From NCBI GenBank assembly GCA_035041965.1, contig JAPYMA010000736.1:243476-307475 (forward strand): a DNA stretch of 64,000 nucleotides, read 5' to 3'. Positions 39,401 through 49,994 of this stretch are shown one piece after another; the stretch's first letter is position 1, and every line of letters starts with the position of its first letter. The notes under the pieces are model-generated. The model worked only from the letters and a program-made list of their open reading frames with translations. It ran no database searches and was not told the DNA's origin. Origin of the DNA: Anisakis pegreffii. Its lineage: Eukaryota > Nematoda > Chromadorea > Rhabditida > Anisakidae. The position numbers and the translations under genes are program-made.

Positions 39401-42400
39401 CTGATCGATGTGATGTTTGTGTATTCCCTGCGTCGAATCCGAGATATTCAGGTGATTTCGAAAACGCAGATTTTTGCCTATCTGAACCTACTGCACTTAT
39501 GACACGCACAAAGAGCACCAAATAAATTTTTCATCGTCGGGAGAAGCCACAGGCTGGCTGGTCTTATGGATATGATAACGAGATGAAGTTAGCTGCGTAG
39601 GATGAAAGAGAACGAGATTAGGATCGATAGACGGTTCGTTTTGGAAAAAAACAGAAACTAAAATCGAAAAAGCGACTGAGACGGGACTAATTTACTTTGA
39701 ACATTCGCTCAAAAAACACAAAAAAATCGAAAATCGAACGAAATCGAACGAAAATCGAACGAAAAACCAAAATTTCTAATTCCCTCGGGCTTTTTTCAGT
39801 TCGAAGTGATCACAAAAAAATCGATTCGCTTTCACGATAGCTGCAAATGCGTTCAGCAAAGAAAAAACATTTGTAAGAGGCAAACTTGGAATCGATTATG
39901 AGAGCACATAAGGTCCCAGTATTCATCAGCTCGATGAACCTCAAGAATCCCTATGGAAAAAGTGAAAAACTTGAAGCAAAATTTGCTTCAAAACTCAGCT
40001 AATAGGTGCCTAATGCATGATATTTTTATGATGCTTTACTCTTTTTTGGTTGCAAATTCTATACGAATTCCTCTGATAGGATCAATTGAATTCCAGTTAT
40101 GATATAAATGACATTCGATAAAATCCTCTCGTATATTTCAATCTTCTAATTATGCAAAGTATTCACGGCAACTAGTTTAATACTCGGTTGTATTCACTTG
40201 GCCTGCTCGCCTAGCCAGCGGAATGGCTGAAATCAAGGCTAAAACAGTGCGAACGGAAGCGCGAGCGTTACGTTCTGGATTATGCTCAATAATCCATTAA
40301 AATCTCATCAATATTACATTCGATGAGCATTAAAACAAGATGAACAAGCACTTAATTCACATGGAAACATGTAATTCAACTTAGAATGCAGATTCAGATT
40401 CGCCTGCGGCACCGCACTCATCCTGTTTTATCAGGTTAGGCGTATTCGGGAGAAAGCGCTCCTGAATTCCCAAGAACTTACTTTCATGTGTCATCTACTG
40501 CATTTATAATCCATCAACTTCTTTCGCGATTGGAATTGTGGTTGCGTGATCAAAAACCAGCGAATGCTTAGGGGTATGAATAGTACGGTGCCCATTAGAG
40601 TGCATTTACAATTCGCTAGGGTCTCATGAATATTTAATGCTTTTCACGGCATAACTCAAACGCTTTCCTCACTTGGTCAGTTTAAAGTTTCAGTGAATCG
40701 TAAGAGTTAACATGAATGTGTAGTAGAAAGAACGCTTGGATGTGGTGAAGTAAAAGTACTTCTAGCGATTTTAGAGTTGTGTTTAATAATTAATTCCACT
40801 TCACGCACTCACTTGGACTACTGCCTATTTGTGGGCCATTTTCTTTCGTTTCTGGCCCATCTGAATTGGTTAGGAATGTTTGGAAAGCATACGGGTATGG
40901 ATTTTTATCCAGGATCTGTGGATATCAAAAGCTTTGCGATTTGCACAATTCAGCGCTGCTGGGAAGTGAAATTGAACTTTGGGCACCTTACTGATTCGCA
41001 GCGCATTCTATGAGATAATCGGTTCCAGATTTGTCACAACAATTGACGAGTTGAAGTGTTTTTGAGCAATTGATTCAGGTTTTGAGTAGCTGATTTTGGT
41101 CTGTCCTAATTACTAGTTCAATCCCGCGTTTCCAAACAAACATTGGGTATGGTGAACGATTTGAGAGCTCCACGTTGATCAATTCATTAAAATTCCTTGT
41201 GATAAGGAAAGATTAACTGATGATATTATCGTGGATGCGAGGAGATTTATGATATCTCGTCGATTGCTAATATCAAGCACTCTAGCTACGCTATCGTAAG
41301 CATTATCCCGATTATGCTAACAAGCCTCGTGATTGCTTGTAGATAGAAGTTCTTCATTCTATTGGTTGACTAATATTGGTTCATAGGTATAAGCCGGATC
41401 ATAGCCTACTGGCTCAGTCTCACAACATTGATGATATTGGTACACCACTCGGTTTCCAGCGAAACTCTCCCCGAATCGAACGGGAATCGAAAGGAAATGG
41501 AACCCGCCAAGTACCAATTACTGCGGGTTGGATTCCCGTTCGCTGAGGAAAGTTTTGCGCTCGAAACCGAGTGGTCTACCAATATCATTAATATTGGTTC
41601 ATTTAGGTGGATGGCTGGCTGCACTGCGGTAGGCAAATGGACAGCCTAGCAAGCAAGTGTTAAATCGTTTCGCTCACTTATGCATAATCTCGACTCTATG
41701 ATCGATGGAGACGATGCATTAATGATTAATGATCAAGTAATATCATCAGCTTAGAGCTTAGCTGATGAGATTGCAAACTGTTATTATTGCAGCAGCACTT
41801 GATAAGATGCCTGGCTAGACGCCTGGCTAGTTTTTTGGTTTTGGGCAGTTTTACGCCTCGATTAATCGTTGAATAACGAATGATGCTGCTGTTTGCTTTT
41901 TGACTGATTAGTGTATCGACTGAGAGCATGTCAAGCTTGACAAGCTTATTTGTCAATTCCACTTGTTTTGGGACCACTTAATTCTTCTTCGTGGCTCTAT
42001 GATAAGCTGTGGAATTTTTAGTGAGTGCTAAATGCTTCATACATAAACATAATGGATGGCATTTAAATAAGTGATACTCAACGCACATGAATCAACAGCA
42101 AAAAACACTCGAGCGATGCGATGACAAATGACTTTGAATATTTACTCAATGTTCACTTTTTGAAGGATATTGGACTGGTTGGTTTTTAGAGCCAAATGCT
42201 GTTAATTTCGAGATGGAAACCGAAAATTTTGAATAATTATTAGACAAATGTGGGCAAAAAATATGTGACCTAAATATCACCGAGTTCTTCCAGGGCATTT
42301 TGAATACCTAATTTCAGAATTCAAACGAAACTATATCATCAATAAATTCTATCGCACTAGTTTTGAATATCAAGGAGGAAAGACATTCAGGAAAATAGCC

Positions 42401-45400
42401 TCCAGACAGTTGAAATTTTGCTTATTGTTAGGCTCTAAAGAGTAGTTTTTAGGCTAAACGATACCTGATACATATGAATGATCGAGTGTTTTCAATTCGT
42501 AATCACACTTGAATGATTGCTAAGAATGGTTTGTACTCAACTAATGAGGCATATAATAGCAGACCTCAAGCTAAACGACGATCGCTCATTGTGTTTCCAT
42601 CTCAACGGAATGTTAGCGAAATGAATAAAGAAAAAATTTCTGAGCGAGTGAATATATATAATAATTTTTGATCTTAATCCATTTGATCTGAACAAGAAAC
42701 AAAAGCATCCAGTTACAGTTATAGTCTAGGAACTATAATTGAAAAGCAATCAGGCATAATACTGCCATGAACAGATAATTGATAACGCAAGTTCTTTGGT
42801 TAAAATGAACAATCAATTTGCAGTTACTCAAGGAATAATCCTACGATCAGCCGAAACACTTACTATTAGATTGATGAGTTTGAAGACAGAAATTGCGATC
42901 AATCATAGAGAAGAAGATAACGTTTCAGATGCAAAATTGCTCATTGAATTGTAGGAGCTGAGATCGGAAGCATCAGCTAGATCAATGGAAAAGAATAATT
43001 GTCCAAAGGTCTATCCGGATTGAGCGAGAAGATCAGGTTTGGTTAGGTTTTGTACCAGACAGGAGCGAGCATCTAGACCAAATTACTACCTCGAAATCAT
43101 GCATGAACAGATGAAATCATAAAGCGGAGTGACCGGGACTTACCATAGAGGTTGTAGGAGCTGAGGAGTGCTCCCCGTTCCGCAACATTTGGGCAAGTCG
43201 GTAGAATCCTCCGTTTACTAAGCAAACCGTTGTGATGGTGTACGGAAGCACCGTTTGAAACCCCTTCAAAACCTGTCGACGTAACCGACTTGCGAATAGC
43301 GGTTCTCGATTGCAAGTTACAGCAGCGAGCGTTCGAATCGCCCAGATCTCGGATATCACTCAATCCCATCCGTGGCCACAAAAACTGCTGCTTTTCGGCA
43401 GCCGAATCGGATGTGAGAGCGCTGCCAACGAGGTTATTTGAATCATCTCGACGAGCAAGCCGAGAACGGTAACTCATATCCGTACCGTATCGCATCGCGG
43501 ACGATTTTGGAGGTTTCACTGAATCGAGTGGTGATGACAGGTCAGCCGTGCAGAACAGGGCTGAAGCAGACGAAGTCAGGGCGCTCAGCTCGATAATATT
43601 CGTTCGATGTCTGCGGGCACTAGGAGGTGTATCCAGTAGTTTCGTAGTGAATTTATTCAGTGAGCTAGTAGAATCTGATTTGTGAATGCGATCAGCAGAT
43701 TCCACTCGGCGTACTCTAGAGTACTCGAAAGTAGGCGAATTTCTAGAGCTGATAGTGACGACCCGAGTTGGTGACGGGTGTTCCAGCAGACCAGATGCAG
43801 ACGAACTTCGGGACAGCGGCAACACCGGCCGAGACAGAAGAAACGCTCTAGTGTCCAGATGCACACTTGAATGGCGGACCAACTTTGTACTATCAACAGC
43901 AGCTAGATTAGGCAGATCTCCTTCAGAAAGCTGTTGTGCTTCAATTGAGTGGTCGTCCACTTTCAAGAGATTAGTGCTCTGCTCCGATAGAACAGACACA
44001 AGCGATGCTGCTGGACTAGGCTCAACCGCACTGCTTAAGTTTTCCTGGCTCAAGCATTCGTCAATCTCTCGGCTGTCGTGGGCTGCCACCGCACTGCCGT
44101 CGTCGGCTTGGCCTTCATTCAAGTGTTTTGTGTGGTTTTTATTCGAGTGAACATGCGAGTGTCTGTCATCTTTTTCGCTGTCATCATTTTGCTTAGCACA
44201 TTCTGTTGTTATGCTCCTCTGAATGTTTGACGAGCCCATTAGAATGTTGGCTGAGGCGTGGCTCGGCAATGCTGCTGCTGCTGCTGGTGTTGGTGGTGAT
44301 GCTACTGCTGTTGGTGCATATTCATTGGTACTTTGCAAGGATAAGTGAGTTTTTTCTTCATTAAGTTTTTTATCGTGTTCTTTTAGGCCTTGCTGGCCTG
44401 CTTGATGCACTCTATCGTCTTCAGTCGATCGAGCAAATTGCCCTGTTTGTGCACTCGTCTGCAGCCTTTCGTCGTCCCCGCAATTTTCATCGCGCAAACA
44501 TTCGTTGTGAGAATTGAAATTTGATGATAAGTCACCACCGCCAAACGGTACTTCAGGTTGTGGTTGGTTCGGCGGATCAAATACCTTGCTCTTGCTTCTA
44601 GTATTGCACTCGGGTAGCTCTTCTTCTCCTTGAAGTACCTGCCCTTGCACATCTTTTAATGTGGCTCCGCTAACGCCCCGATGAATTTGTTGACGACTTT
44701 GAGGGCTTTGCAGACTTCCACAGAAATCGGTGGCTGCATCAGGCGGATCGAGAGCAATTATTTCTCGTTTGTTCTGCGATGGTTGTTTGTTCATTTCTAC
44801 TTCGGAAATAGCACCAAGTTTACGCCCTCGACCAGAATCCGAAGGTTTTAGTCCGTTTTGAAGGGCGCTCGCTTGGCTAGGAAATTCAGCGAGGTCGTCA
44901 CCGGGTTGTGGTGATCTTGCGAATGTAACGCTTGGATCATGCTGATTCTTTAGAATCATTTCGAGAATCGGGTCATTCTCAGCCGAATGCTTTAAGCTCA
45001 GCCATTCTGCTTCCATGTCGTCGTCATCCTCGTAGAGCAATTCTACACCAGTACCACTCGATACGGTGCCATTTGAGGATGTTACTGAGCTCACATGCTT
45101 CGATGCATACTGACGACAGCCAGGTGAAGAGCATCTGAAAGTATCAATCTACATTGCATTAATGAAGAAGAACTTCGCATAATTGTTTGATAGTTTGTAT
45201 CGGAATTGACTGCCTTCAGAGCACATTGTTAAAGATTTGGTAATGGCTGTATTGCACGGTATCCGGTCAATCTGCCTGCTAAAGACATTTTGCCTAACGA
45301 CAGTTTACCTGAAGACACATTGCCTAACGAAAAAGGCTGACAATTATGAGAGTGTCAAACCAATGTTCAATTTCAAGCATACCTATTGTAATGATTCTGT

Positions 45401-48400
45401 ATGATCAGATCGTAGTCAGCCAGCGATCTGCTCAGATTCACTTCTCGCATGCCATCCGGATAGCTGATACTCGAGCGTAACGGGTGATCCAGTCGTGAGC
45501 GATACGGTGATTGACCGTATCGAACAACACTATCAACATTCTCGGGATTTTGTTGACCGAAAAATGGTGATCCCGGACGACTTCCAGGATTTGTCACGGC
45601 ACCAGCATCGTATGCCGACTCGCTGAAACAAAACTGAGATAGTGATTGGAGTTGATCATGGAGAATAATTGGCCGATCAACTGATCAGTTATCGATCAGT
45701 GATTTGTCCTGGATCCTGTTCAATAGTTGAAAGAACGATGGACAAAAGAACAGCCTGAAACATTCGTAACGTACCAAATTCTTCGTCCGTTTCTCTCATC
45801 CAAATGTCCAGTAGAATGTGAAGTCCACACATCGTTCAGCTTATACTCTCCCTCATCAAAGCTGCGTTCATCTATTGCCTCGCTGGTATCGCATGATCGT
45901 GCTCTGTGGCTTGTTTGAGTCATGGTCGTCGTTTCATTGGCCGCAACCAAGCCGGATTCATCGCCCGAATCAATGAATTCAATCGGTGATTCGTTCCTAA
46001 TCCTCTGTCCTGCCGATGGATCTGTGGAATTAAGAGACTCCTTGTCATCATCTTCATCCGACCCATCATTCACATGGAAAACACCGTCGTCTTCACTGAA
46101 GATAGAATATGTGAAATTATCGGCTATTCTACCTTTGAGTTCATCTGAGTCCATGGCTACTGAGTTGTTAATCAGTTACCATATCAGTTCTTAGAGCACC
46201 TACAAGGTAACTGGGTCTTTCTGGATAGACAGCAGTAGATCATCACAGGTTTCATTCCTGATTTTTCATTTCTTTAGGGATACTACCGCGATATCGATCG
46301 AAAATTGAGTGTATAGCAACCAATTTGTTTCATAGTTTCCTAATGAAAGCCCCAAACAATTTTGGTGCTTTCTTGAGTCATTGGACCACATGAAGTGTTG
46401 CCAAATCCTAGCAGTGTCCTCACCGTTGTGGTGATGGAGTTGCTCCATAAAGTTCTAGTGATCCAAATTTGTCATTCGTTGCCAACGGCACCAAATGGTT
46501 CACAGGCAGTTGATCATCTTCATCTTCTGCGTTCGCTTGGCAGTTTACAGCATTTAGAGCCGCTTCATTTGGTAGTTCATTGCCGAGATCCAAGAAATTC
46601 GGTCGTTTTGGCTCATCATAATCGGAATACAACGTTCTGAAGGTATGCACTAGATTGATGCTCGAATATCAATCTACCAAGAAATGGAACAAGAAAATCA
46701 AACGACTTAAAGCAGTGATATCGAAAAGGTCTCCAGACATGATGGACTGTTTTAGTGAAGTTTTTTAACGACAAAGAACAGTGGGACACATTGCTATGAG
46801 GAAAATTGCCGGATTATCAATCACAGCCGCAGAAATAATTCACGAATATCAGAAGGCTTACTTCAAGAACTCATAGGAGGCAGATCTTTTGAACAGTCCC
46901 TTGAGGGTAGCCTTCATTTCACCATGAACACGATCGACATCGGCGTCCTATAATCCAGCAATTAGATCCACTGGAAGACCTCATGGCCAGCCGTCGAAGA
47001 GCCCCAATATAGTACCAGTTAGAAACGTTAGAAGAGGCACGAAATTCGTCACTAATTGTACGGGAGCAAATTCATTTACAGATTGATTTTCCTAGACCTC
47101 AAATGTTTTACCTCTTCGTCTGTATCGTCCAGGAACTCGGGCGCAGACCAACAATAATTCAAAGGTGATTCGGGACTTGGACAGTCCACATTTCCAGTCT
47201 CGTTGCCGCCAGTTACTTGCGCTCGTTGACGAACTATGATATTCGCAGGTGCTGACCAGCACTGACCCAATGACTGAGATGGTTTTAAACGCTCTTGGCC
47301 AAGCATTGAGTCATCACTCAGCTGTAGATGTTCAAATATAGACCAAAACATCGATAAAGCTGATTTGAAAGCAATTATTCCTAGTCACTTCAGACACAAT
47401 TCTAGTGATACCCTCTAAACTCTGAGGTCATTTGGATTCATTCGACATGGAACGTACGTACATCTCACATAAAAGTGGATAAATTTGGATAATGAGTGGA
47501 TAAAACTGGATAAAACTCTAAGGTCAGATACATTGATGCCTTTATTCTTTGTATGGAAAGGCATGGTTTTGAAGAATTTTACAAAACTGCACTAGAAATC
47601 AACTTCTTGTGCTCCAGCCAGAGCCCCGTACGTTTCAACCTCGTTACTTCATTTGCTAAGCCATTAGTTTCAAAGGGCCCCAATATAATCCCAGTGGCAA
47701 CCTCATGAATGTCAGCACCACAAAAGCTTATAACTGTGGAGAAGCTTCAAGATCAGTTTAGGCTAAGGATGTCATGGCCATCGATCGGAACTCACGTCGC
47801 TTGCCGATAACTCTTTATCATCCAGTGCAAGCCCAGCTTCTGGATCGTCGAGTTCGGTGATTTCGGTTCCAGTTTCATTGCCGTCCGTTGCCACCACCTT
47901 TAATCCCAGTTGCTGTGGACGGAGCCGTTTCTGCCGGCTGCTAGGCGGAGGCCATCGCTCGAACAGCTCACCAGCAAAATTCGCAACGGGTGGTTCGAGT
48001 TCCTCGTGGAATGAATCAGCACGAGAGATAACCATTTTAGACAAATCAAAGCCTGAAACGTGGAACGGTGGACTCTAAGAGACCTTTCGACGGAGCTGGT
48101 CGAAACTGAACCAAGCCTAATCTGCTAGCGGATTTATCGCTTTGAGTGCATCCCAAACGAATAGCAAAATATGCTTTTCTGTTATTTTGCGATTATGAAC
48201 TGCAGGAAGGCATACTTGCTGCCAGATCAAGACAACAAGACCATCTGGAGGTGATAACTGACCCTTAAAAGAGGCAATCAATGGGTCGATTCCAGCTTCA
48301 GCGGGACTCTTTAGAACGGCATCGTGGTTCTTGAAGGAGAATGCCGAGCGTGATTTGATCAGCGATCGCAGACATGCATGCACGGCAAATTCCGCATCAC

Positions 48401-49994
48401 TGTCGCTTTCTTCTGAATCGTCCTCTTCGGGCCACTTCTCATCCTTCAATTCGTTCGCTTTTGGAAACAAACAACTGAACATCCAAACAAAACCGTATCG
48501 CAACTGACCCCATGATATTGCCTAACGGACAATTTGCCTAACGGACAATTTGCCTAAGGATATATTACCTAACGGACAATTTGCCTAACGGACATTTGCC
48601 TAACGGACAATTGTCTAACGGACAATTTGCCTAATGGACATTTGCCTAACTTACGGTTTTTTAATGGATATTTCGCCTGATAGGCAAACTGTCCGTTAAG
48701 CAAACTATTTTTAGGCAAGCTGTCGTTAGGCTCTTTAGGCAGATTGACCGGTTGTCCAAAATCCCTTATACTAATAACAACAATCCATTTTCGAAGACTG
48801 CCCACTGTTTTGCATAATCACACTTAGTGCAAACACCATCTACTATCCAGTTCGGTGTTTAGTTTGCTCGACATGCTGATTCAACTATACGTCGTCGACA
48901 GGTTCGAGAAATTATGCGTGATAATAGCTTATTTCTTCAGATCGAAGTAGCAATCGAAAAACCGAAAAAATGCTGGAACTACCTTGTCTGAAAGGCTGTT
49001 CTTCGGTTTCTGTGGCATGGAACGCTTCTTCGAGGAGATACCACAACTAAGTTTTGCATGAGCACTTGAGCTTTTACGCACACCATTCCGATATACACGT
49101 GCACCGGAATCGCACGGGTAACAAACGCCATCCTGATCGTTCTCATCACCTTCCTCATCTGCTGAGGAACTCCTTGAAATGTGGTGATTATCATAGAAAA
49201 TGTTAGCAGTTAGGCGTTGAAAGATCCGATGATCTAACTAGTAAGCAAGCAGTCGTTGATAAAAAGTAATTTTTGTTACTTTAAAACATAGTTGGGGGCT
49301 TAGGCCGGGTACTGCTTAATAGTTTATTCGATTAACGAGTACATTTTAAAGAAACTTTATCCTATCGGATAATATCCTTTATCCGGTTATAGTCACAGGG
49401 TGAGTTTATTTTAATCTAGCGAAGTAGAAGGCAACTCGAGCAGCTAGATCGCCAAGTTTGATCGTATAATAAGAATCGAATCGAGTTTATCGGAACAACG
49501 CTGGCTACTCGATATCAGACGGAAAGTGAGATTTGGAGCAGTGGATCTTAGAAGGATCTTATGGATCTTATCTGAACGTGAATCATGCTGATATTTCTCA
49601 TTGGACCGATCATTTCAGCTAAAATCGCAATCAATTCATCCATATCTCTATCTGCTTGCAGCTATATCTAATCGCGGAATTCAAGACTTATAATGAAACT
49701 CTGCGATAATTTCGGCAAGTCTGTTCAGTCACACCAGAATCGCCCAATCCGAAGGCTTATTTTGCCCACTGATCAGCGATACTGCCCACGCTTTGAGGGA
49801 CTATCGAACTGATCTAATGTGGAGATTTAGGTGACTAACTCATTCGGTGGACCGTCACCATTCATCGCGAGAAGTCGATCGTCTTCAGAGGACAAACGCT
49901 CGTCACGGCATCGTTGTCCGCATTTCGGCGTATATCGTCTGGCTGCATTTGTAGAGTCTCCGTCTAGGAGACACGTCTCACAAACATGCTGCAT
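22285..49994 (-). CDS. jip-1: JNK-interacting protein 1 scaffold (MAPK8IP1/2 type), 22 exons
   Basis: JIP-1 scaffolds the MLK-MKK7-JNK cascade and links cargo to kinesin-1. Exons in transcript order are 49840-49994, 48983-49172, 48263-48443, 47796-48052, 47112-47321, 46862-46947, 46424-46636, 45775-46095, 45383-45622, 43144-45134, 37788-38106, 34603-35415, 33046-33092, 26410-26608, 25933-26042, 25077-25259, 24756-24863, 24387-24490, 23523-23627, 23338-23417, 22599-22697 and 22285-22357. All 21 junctions are in phase, giving about 2,025 residues. Family marks in order are a D-site PKRPNFLDL (residue ~367), an SH3 domain (~1802-1860), a PTB domain (~1880-2020) and the C-terminal PTEDIYLE. Mammalian JIP1 is about 710 residues; the excess is acidic and Ser-rich linker. 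The start is uncertain: ATG 49994-49992 is in frame, but an AG just inside it could be an acceptor for an upstream exon. Confidence 0.92.
22988..23096. repeat. About five tandem 21-bp GATC-rich repeats
   Basis: Variants of GTGATCTAGATCATTCAGAAC recur at about 21-bp spacing in the jip-1 intron between exons 20 and 21. Confidence 0.85.
23791..24038. repeat. GCCTAA/TTAGGC foldback element, copy C (fullest)
   Basis: A 248-bp palindromic element bounded by CCGGTCAATCTGCCTAA and TTTAGGCAGATTGACCGG. The left half carries GCCTAA hexamers and the right half TTAGGC hexamers (eight exact), at roughly 12-20-bp spacing with words like CGGACAGTTT between. It is the best copy for defining the ends and lies in the jip-1 intron between exons 18 and 19. 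Confidence 0.88.
24756..25259 (-). CDS. jip-1: jip-1 exons 16-17: SH3 domain
   Basis: Exon 16 (25077-25259) ends in [22 protein letters not shown] and exon 17 (24756-24863) begins [15 protein letters not shown]. Together they make the SH3 domain typical of JIP1/2 (mammalian FVPRHEDELELEV..NMRTGARGVFPAYY). In mammals this SH3 mediates JIP1 dimerisation. The usual RTG turn reads RTC here, and the WCYG/NLRT boundary is split by the intron. Exon 17 runs on through an acidic linker into the PTB exon. Confidence 0.94.
25029..25059. repeat. Interstitial telomere-like array
   Basis: TTAAGCCTAAGCCTAAGCC and following bases repeat the GCCTAA hexamer (TTAGGC on the other strand) three to four times. 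It starts 17 nt inside the jip-1 intron after the SH3 exon 16 donor. Confidence 0.8.
25299..25563 (-). mobile_element. tRNA-derived SINE, copy 2
   Basis: Inverted relative to copy 1 and colinear with it over its length, from GTCGAAACTAAGCCC to CATTGTATGCTC..TTTTCACGCTAG. It retains the tRNA-like head, including the complement of TAGTGTAGTGG. It lies in the jip-1 intron between exons 15 and 16, about 40 bp from exon 16. Confidence 0.75.
25933..26608 (-). CDS. jip-1: jip-1 exons 14-15: linker before SH3
   Basis: Exon 14 (26410-26608) encodes a Pro/Ala/Ser-rich stretch starting [20 protein letters not shown], which could itself offer SH3 ligands. Exon 15 (25933-26042) encodes [15 protein letters not shown] and joins exon 16 in phase. 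Exon 14 could alternatively read on 15 codons to a stop at 26367; the GTTTAC donor at 26409 is used because exon 15 then fits in phase. Confidence 0.75.
27782..27822. repeat. CCAT/CCGT microsatellite
   Basis: CATCCATCCATCCATCC grading into CCGTCCGTCC, in the long jip-1 intron between exons 13 and 14 (26609-33045), which holds no other supported feature except the dispersed repeat at 32548. Confidence 0.85.
32548..32633. repeat. Dispersed ~80-bp repeat, copy 1
   Basis: GCTCGCCTAGCCAGCCGGATGG followed closely by ATCAAGGCTAAAACAATGCG recurs with minor differences at 40207-40275. Both copies are in jip-1 introns. Confidence 0.75.
33046..33092 (-). CDS. jip-1: jip-1 exon 13: 47-nt micro-exon
   Basis: Bounded by GATTTCAG and GTGAGTACTGG, it supplies [15 protein letters not shown], a basic segment. 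It turns the phase-2 end of exon 12 into the phase-1 start of exon 14; without it the downstream SH3 and PTB exons are out of frame with the upstream half. That fit, plus strong splice sites, is the evidence. It is isolated by introns of about 1.5 and 6.4 kb. Confidence 0.78.
34603..35415 (-). CDS. jip-1: jip-1 exon 12: low-complexity linker
   Basis: 813 nt, Ser/Pro/Ala-rich, including [16 protein letters not shown] near its start. It joins exon 11 in phase (split Ser codon). If the GTTAGC donor at 34602 is not used, the frame reads 11 more codons to a stop at 34566-34568, giving a scaffold lacking SH3 and PTB. Confidence 0.85.
36269..36412. repeat. (CCAT)n microsatellite, about 35 units
   Basis: An almost pure tetranucleotide array, in the jip-1 intron between exons 11 and 12. 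Short runs of the same motif or its complement also occur at 31205, 32341, 33555 and 36046. Confidence 0.97.
37788..38106 (-). CDS. jip-1: jip-1 exon 11
   Basis: 319 nt starting [21 protein letters not shown] after the split Gly codon shared with exon 10. It contains [18 protein letters not shown], a likely short helix, and ends in a His/Ser-rich stretch. Donor GTTAGT and acceptor TTTTCAAG are both in phase. I know no domain here. Confidence 0.85.
38285..38450. repeat. Diverged relative of the 399-bp tandem unit
   Basis: GACAAAATATATATTTTTCTG and following sequence align with 8127-8230 and 8535-8610. It lies in the jip-1 intron between exons 10 and 11. Confidence 0.7.
40199..40275. repeat. 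Dispersed ~80-bp repeat, copy 2
   Basis: GCTCGCCTAGCCAGCGGAATGG..ATCAAGGCTAAAACAGTGCG, matching copy 1 at 32548 in the same orientation. Confidence 0.75.
41424..41599. repeat. Imperfect foldback (inverted repeat), ~176 bp
   Basis: Left arm GATATTGGTACACCACTCGG near 41432 pairs with ACCGAGTGGTCTACCAATATC on the right. Inner GAACGGGAATC pairs with GGATTCCCGTTC, and AACCCGCCAAGTACC with the GCGGGTT side. It lies in the jip-1 intron between exons 10 and 11. Confidence 0.8.
43144..45134 (-). CDS. jip-1: jip-1 exon 10: giant 1,991-nt exon
   Basis: Encodes 663 whole codons of disordered-looking, Ser/Glu/Asp/Gln-rich sequence. It starts [16 protein letters not shown] and soon has an acidic block, [14 protein letters not shown]. 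There is a polyalanine run ([10 protein letters not shown]) from a GCT/GCA repeat. Splice sites are ACTTTCAG and GTAAGT. It accounts for about a third of the protein and is the main reason this JIP-1 is so long. Many S/T-P sites could be MAP-kinase targets (inference). Confidence 0.95.
45263..45332. repeat. GCCTAA foldback element, copy D (truncated)
   Basis: Only the left half: CCGGTCAATCTGCCTGCTAA through CATTGCCTAACG. It lies in the jip-1 intron between exons 9 and 10. Confidence 0.75.
45383..46095 (-). CDS. jip-1: jip-1 exons 8-9: acidic region
   Basis: Exon 8 (45775-46095) starts [20 protein letters not shown] and exon 9 (45383-45622) includes [14 protein letters not shown] and [16 protein letters not shown]. 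For exon 8 I use the pyrimidine-rich acceptor TTCTATCTTCAG because it restores phase with exon 7; an upstream AG at about 46115 also fits. Confidence 0.85.
46424..46636 (-). CDS. jip-1: jip-1 exon 7: JNK-binding D-site
   Basis: Positions 46585-46611 encode PKRPNFLDL, matching the JIP1 JNK-binding core RPKRPTTLNL in the basic residues, proline and spaced leucines (F-L-D-L). This docking motif binds JNK. It is followed by an acidic linker with [10 protein letters not shown]. The preceding exon contributes [13 protein letters not shown]. Confidence 0.92.
46862..48443 (-). CDS. jip-1: jip-1 exons 3-6
   Basis: Exons 48263-48443, 47796-48052, 47112-47321 and 46862-46947. The sequence is acidic with repeated E/D/S blocks ([14 protein letters not shown]) and two CWSAP repeats in exon 5 (GQCWSAPAN and NYCWSAPEF). 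The exon 3 acceptor (AATTGAAG at 48444) was chosen for phase. No known domain is visible, but the region lies N-terminal to the D-site, as expected for the JIP1 acidic N-terminus. Confidence 0.82.
48516..48753. repeat. GCCTAA/TTAGGC foldback element, copy E
   Basis: Left half has five or more GCCTAACGGACAATTT units and the right half ends TTTAGGCAGATTGACCGG. The left terminus is diverged, starting ATATTGCCTAACGG. It lies in the jip-1 intron between exons 2 and 3. Confidence 0.85.
48983..49994 (-). CDS. jip-1: jip-1 exons 1-2 (5'-most found)
   Basis: Exon 1 begins ATG CAG CAT (start at 49994) and encodes [20 protein letters not shown], then KCGQRC. Exon 2 (48983-49172) starts [20 protein letters not shown] and is basic toward its end. 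Donor GTTAGT and acceptor CATTTCAAG share a Glu codon. The CxxC and CxxxC pairs are unusual for this family. The ATG lacks other support, and the CAG at 49989-49991 could be a splice acceptor, in which case true exon 1 lies further right. Confidence 0.68.

Noticed and set aside
43686..44150. 154-codon plus-strand frame
   Set aside because: Antisense shadow of the giant jip-1 exon 10.
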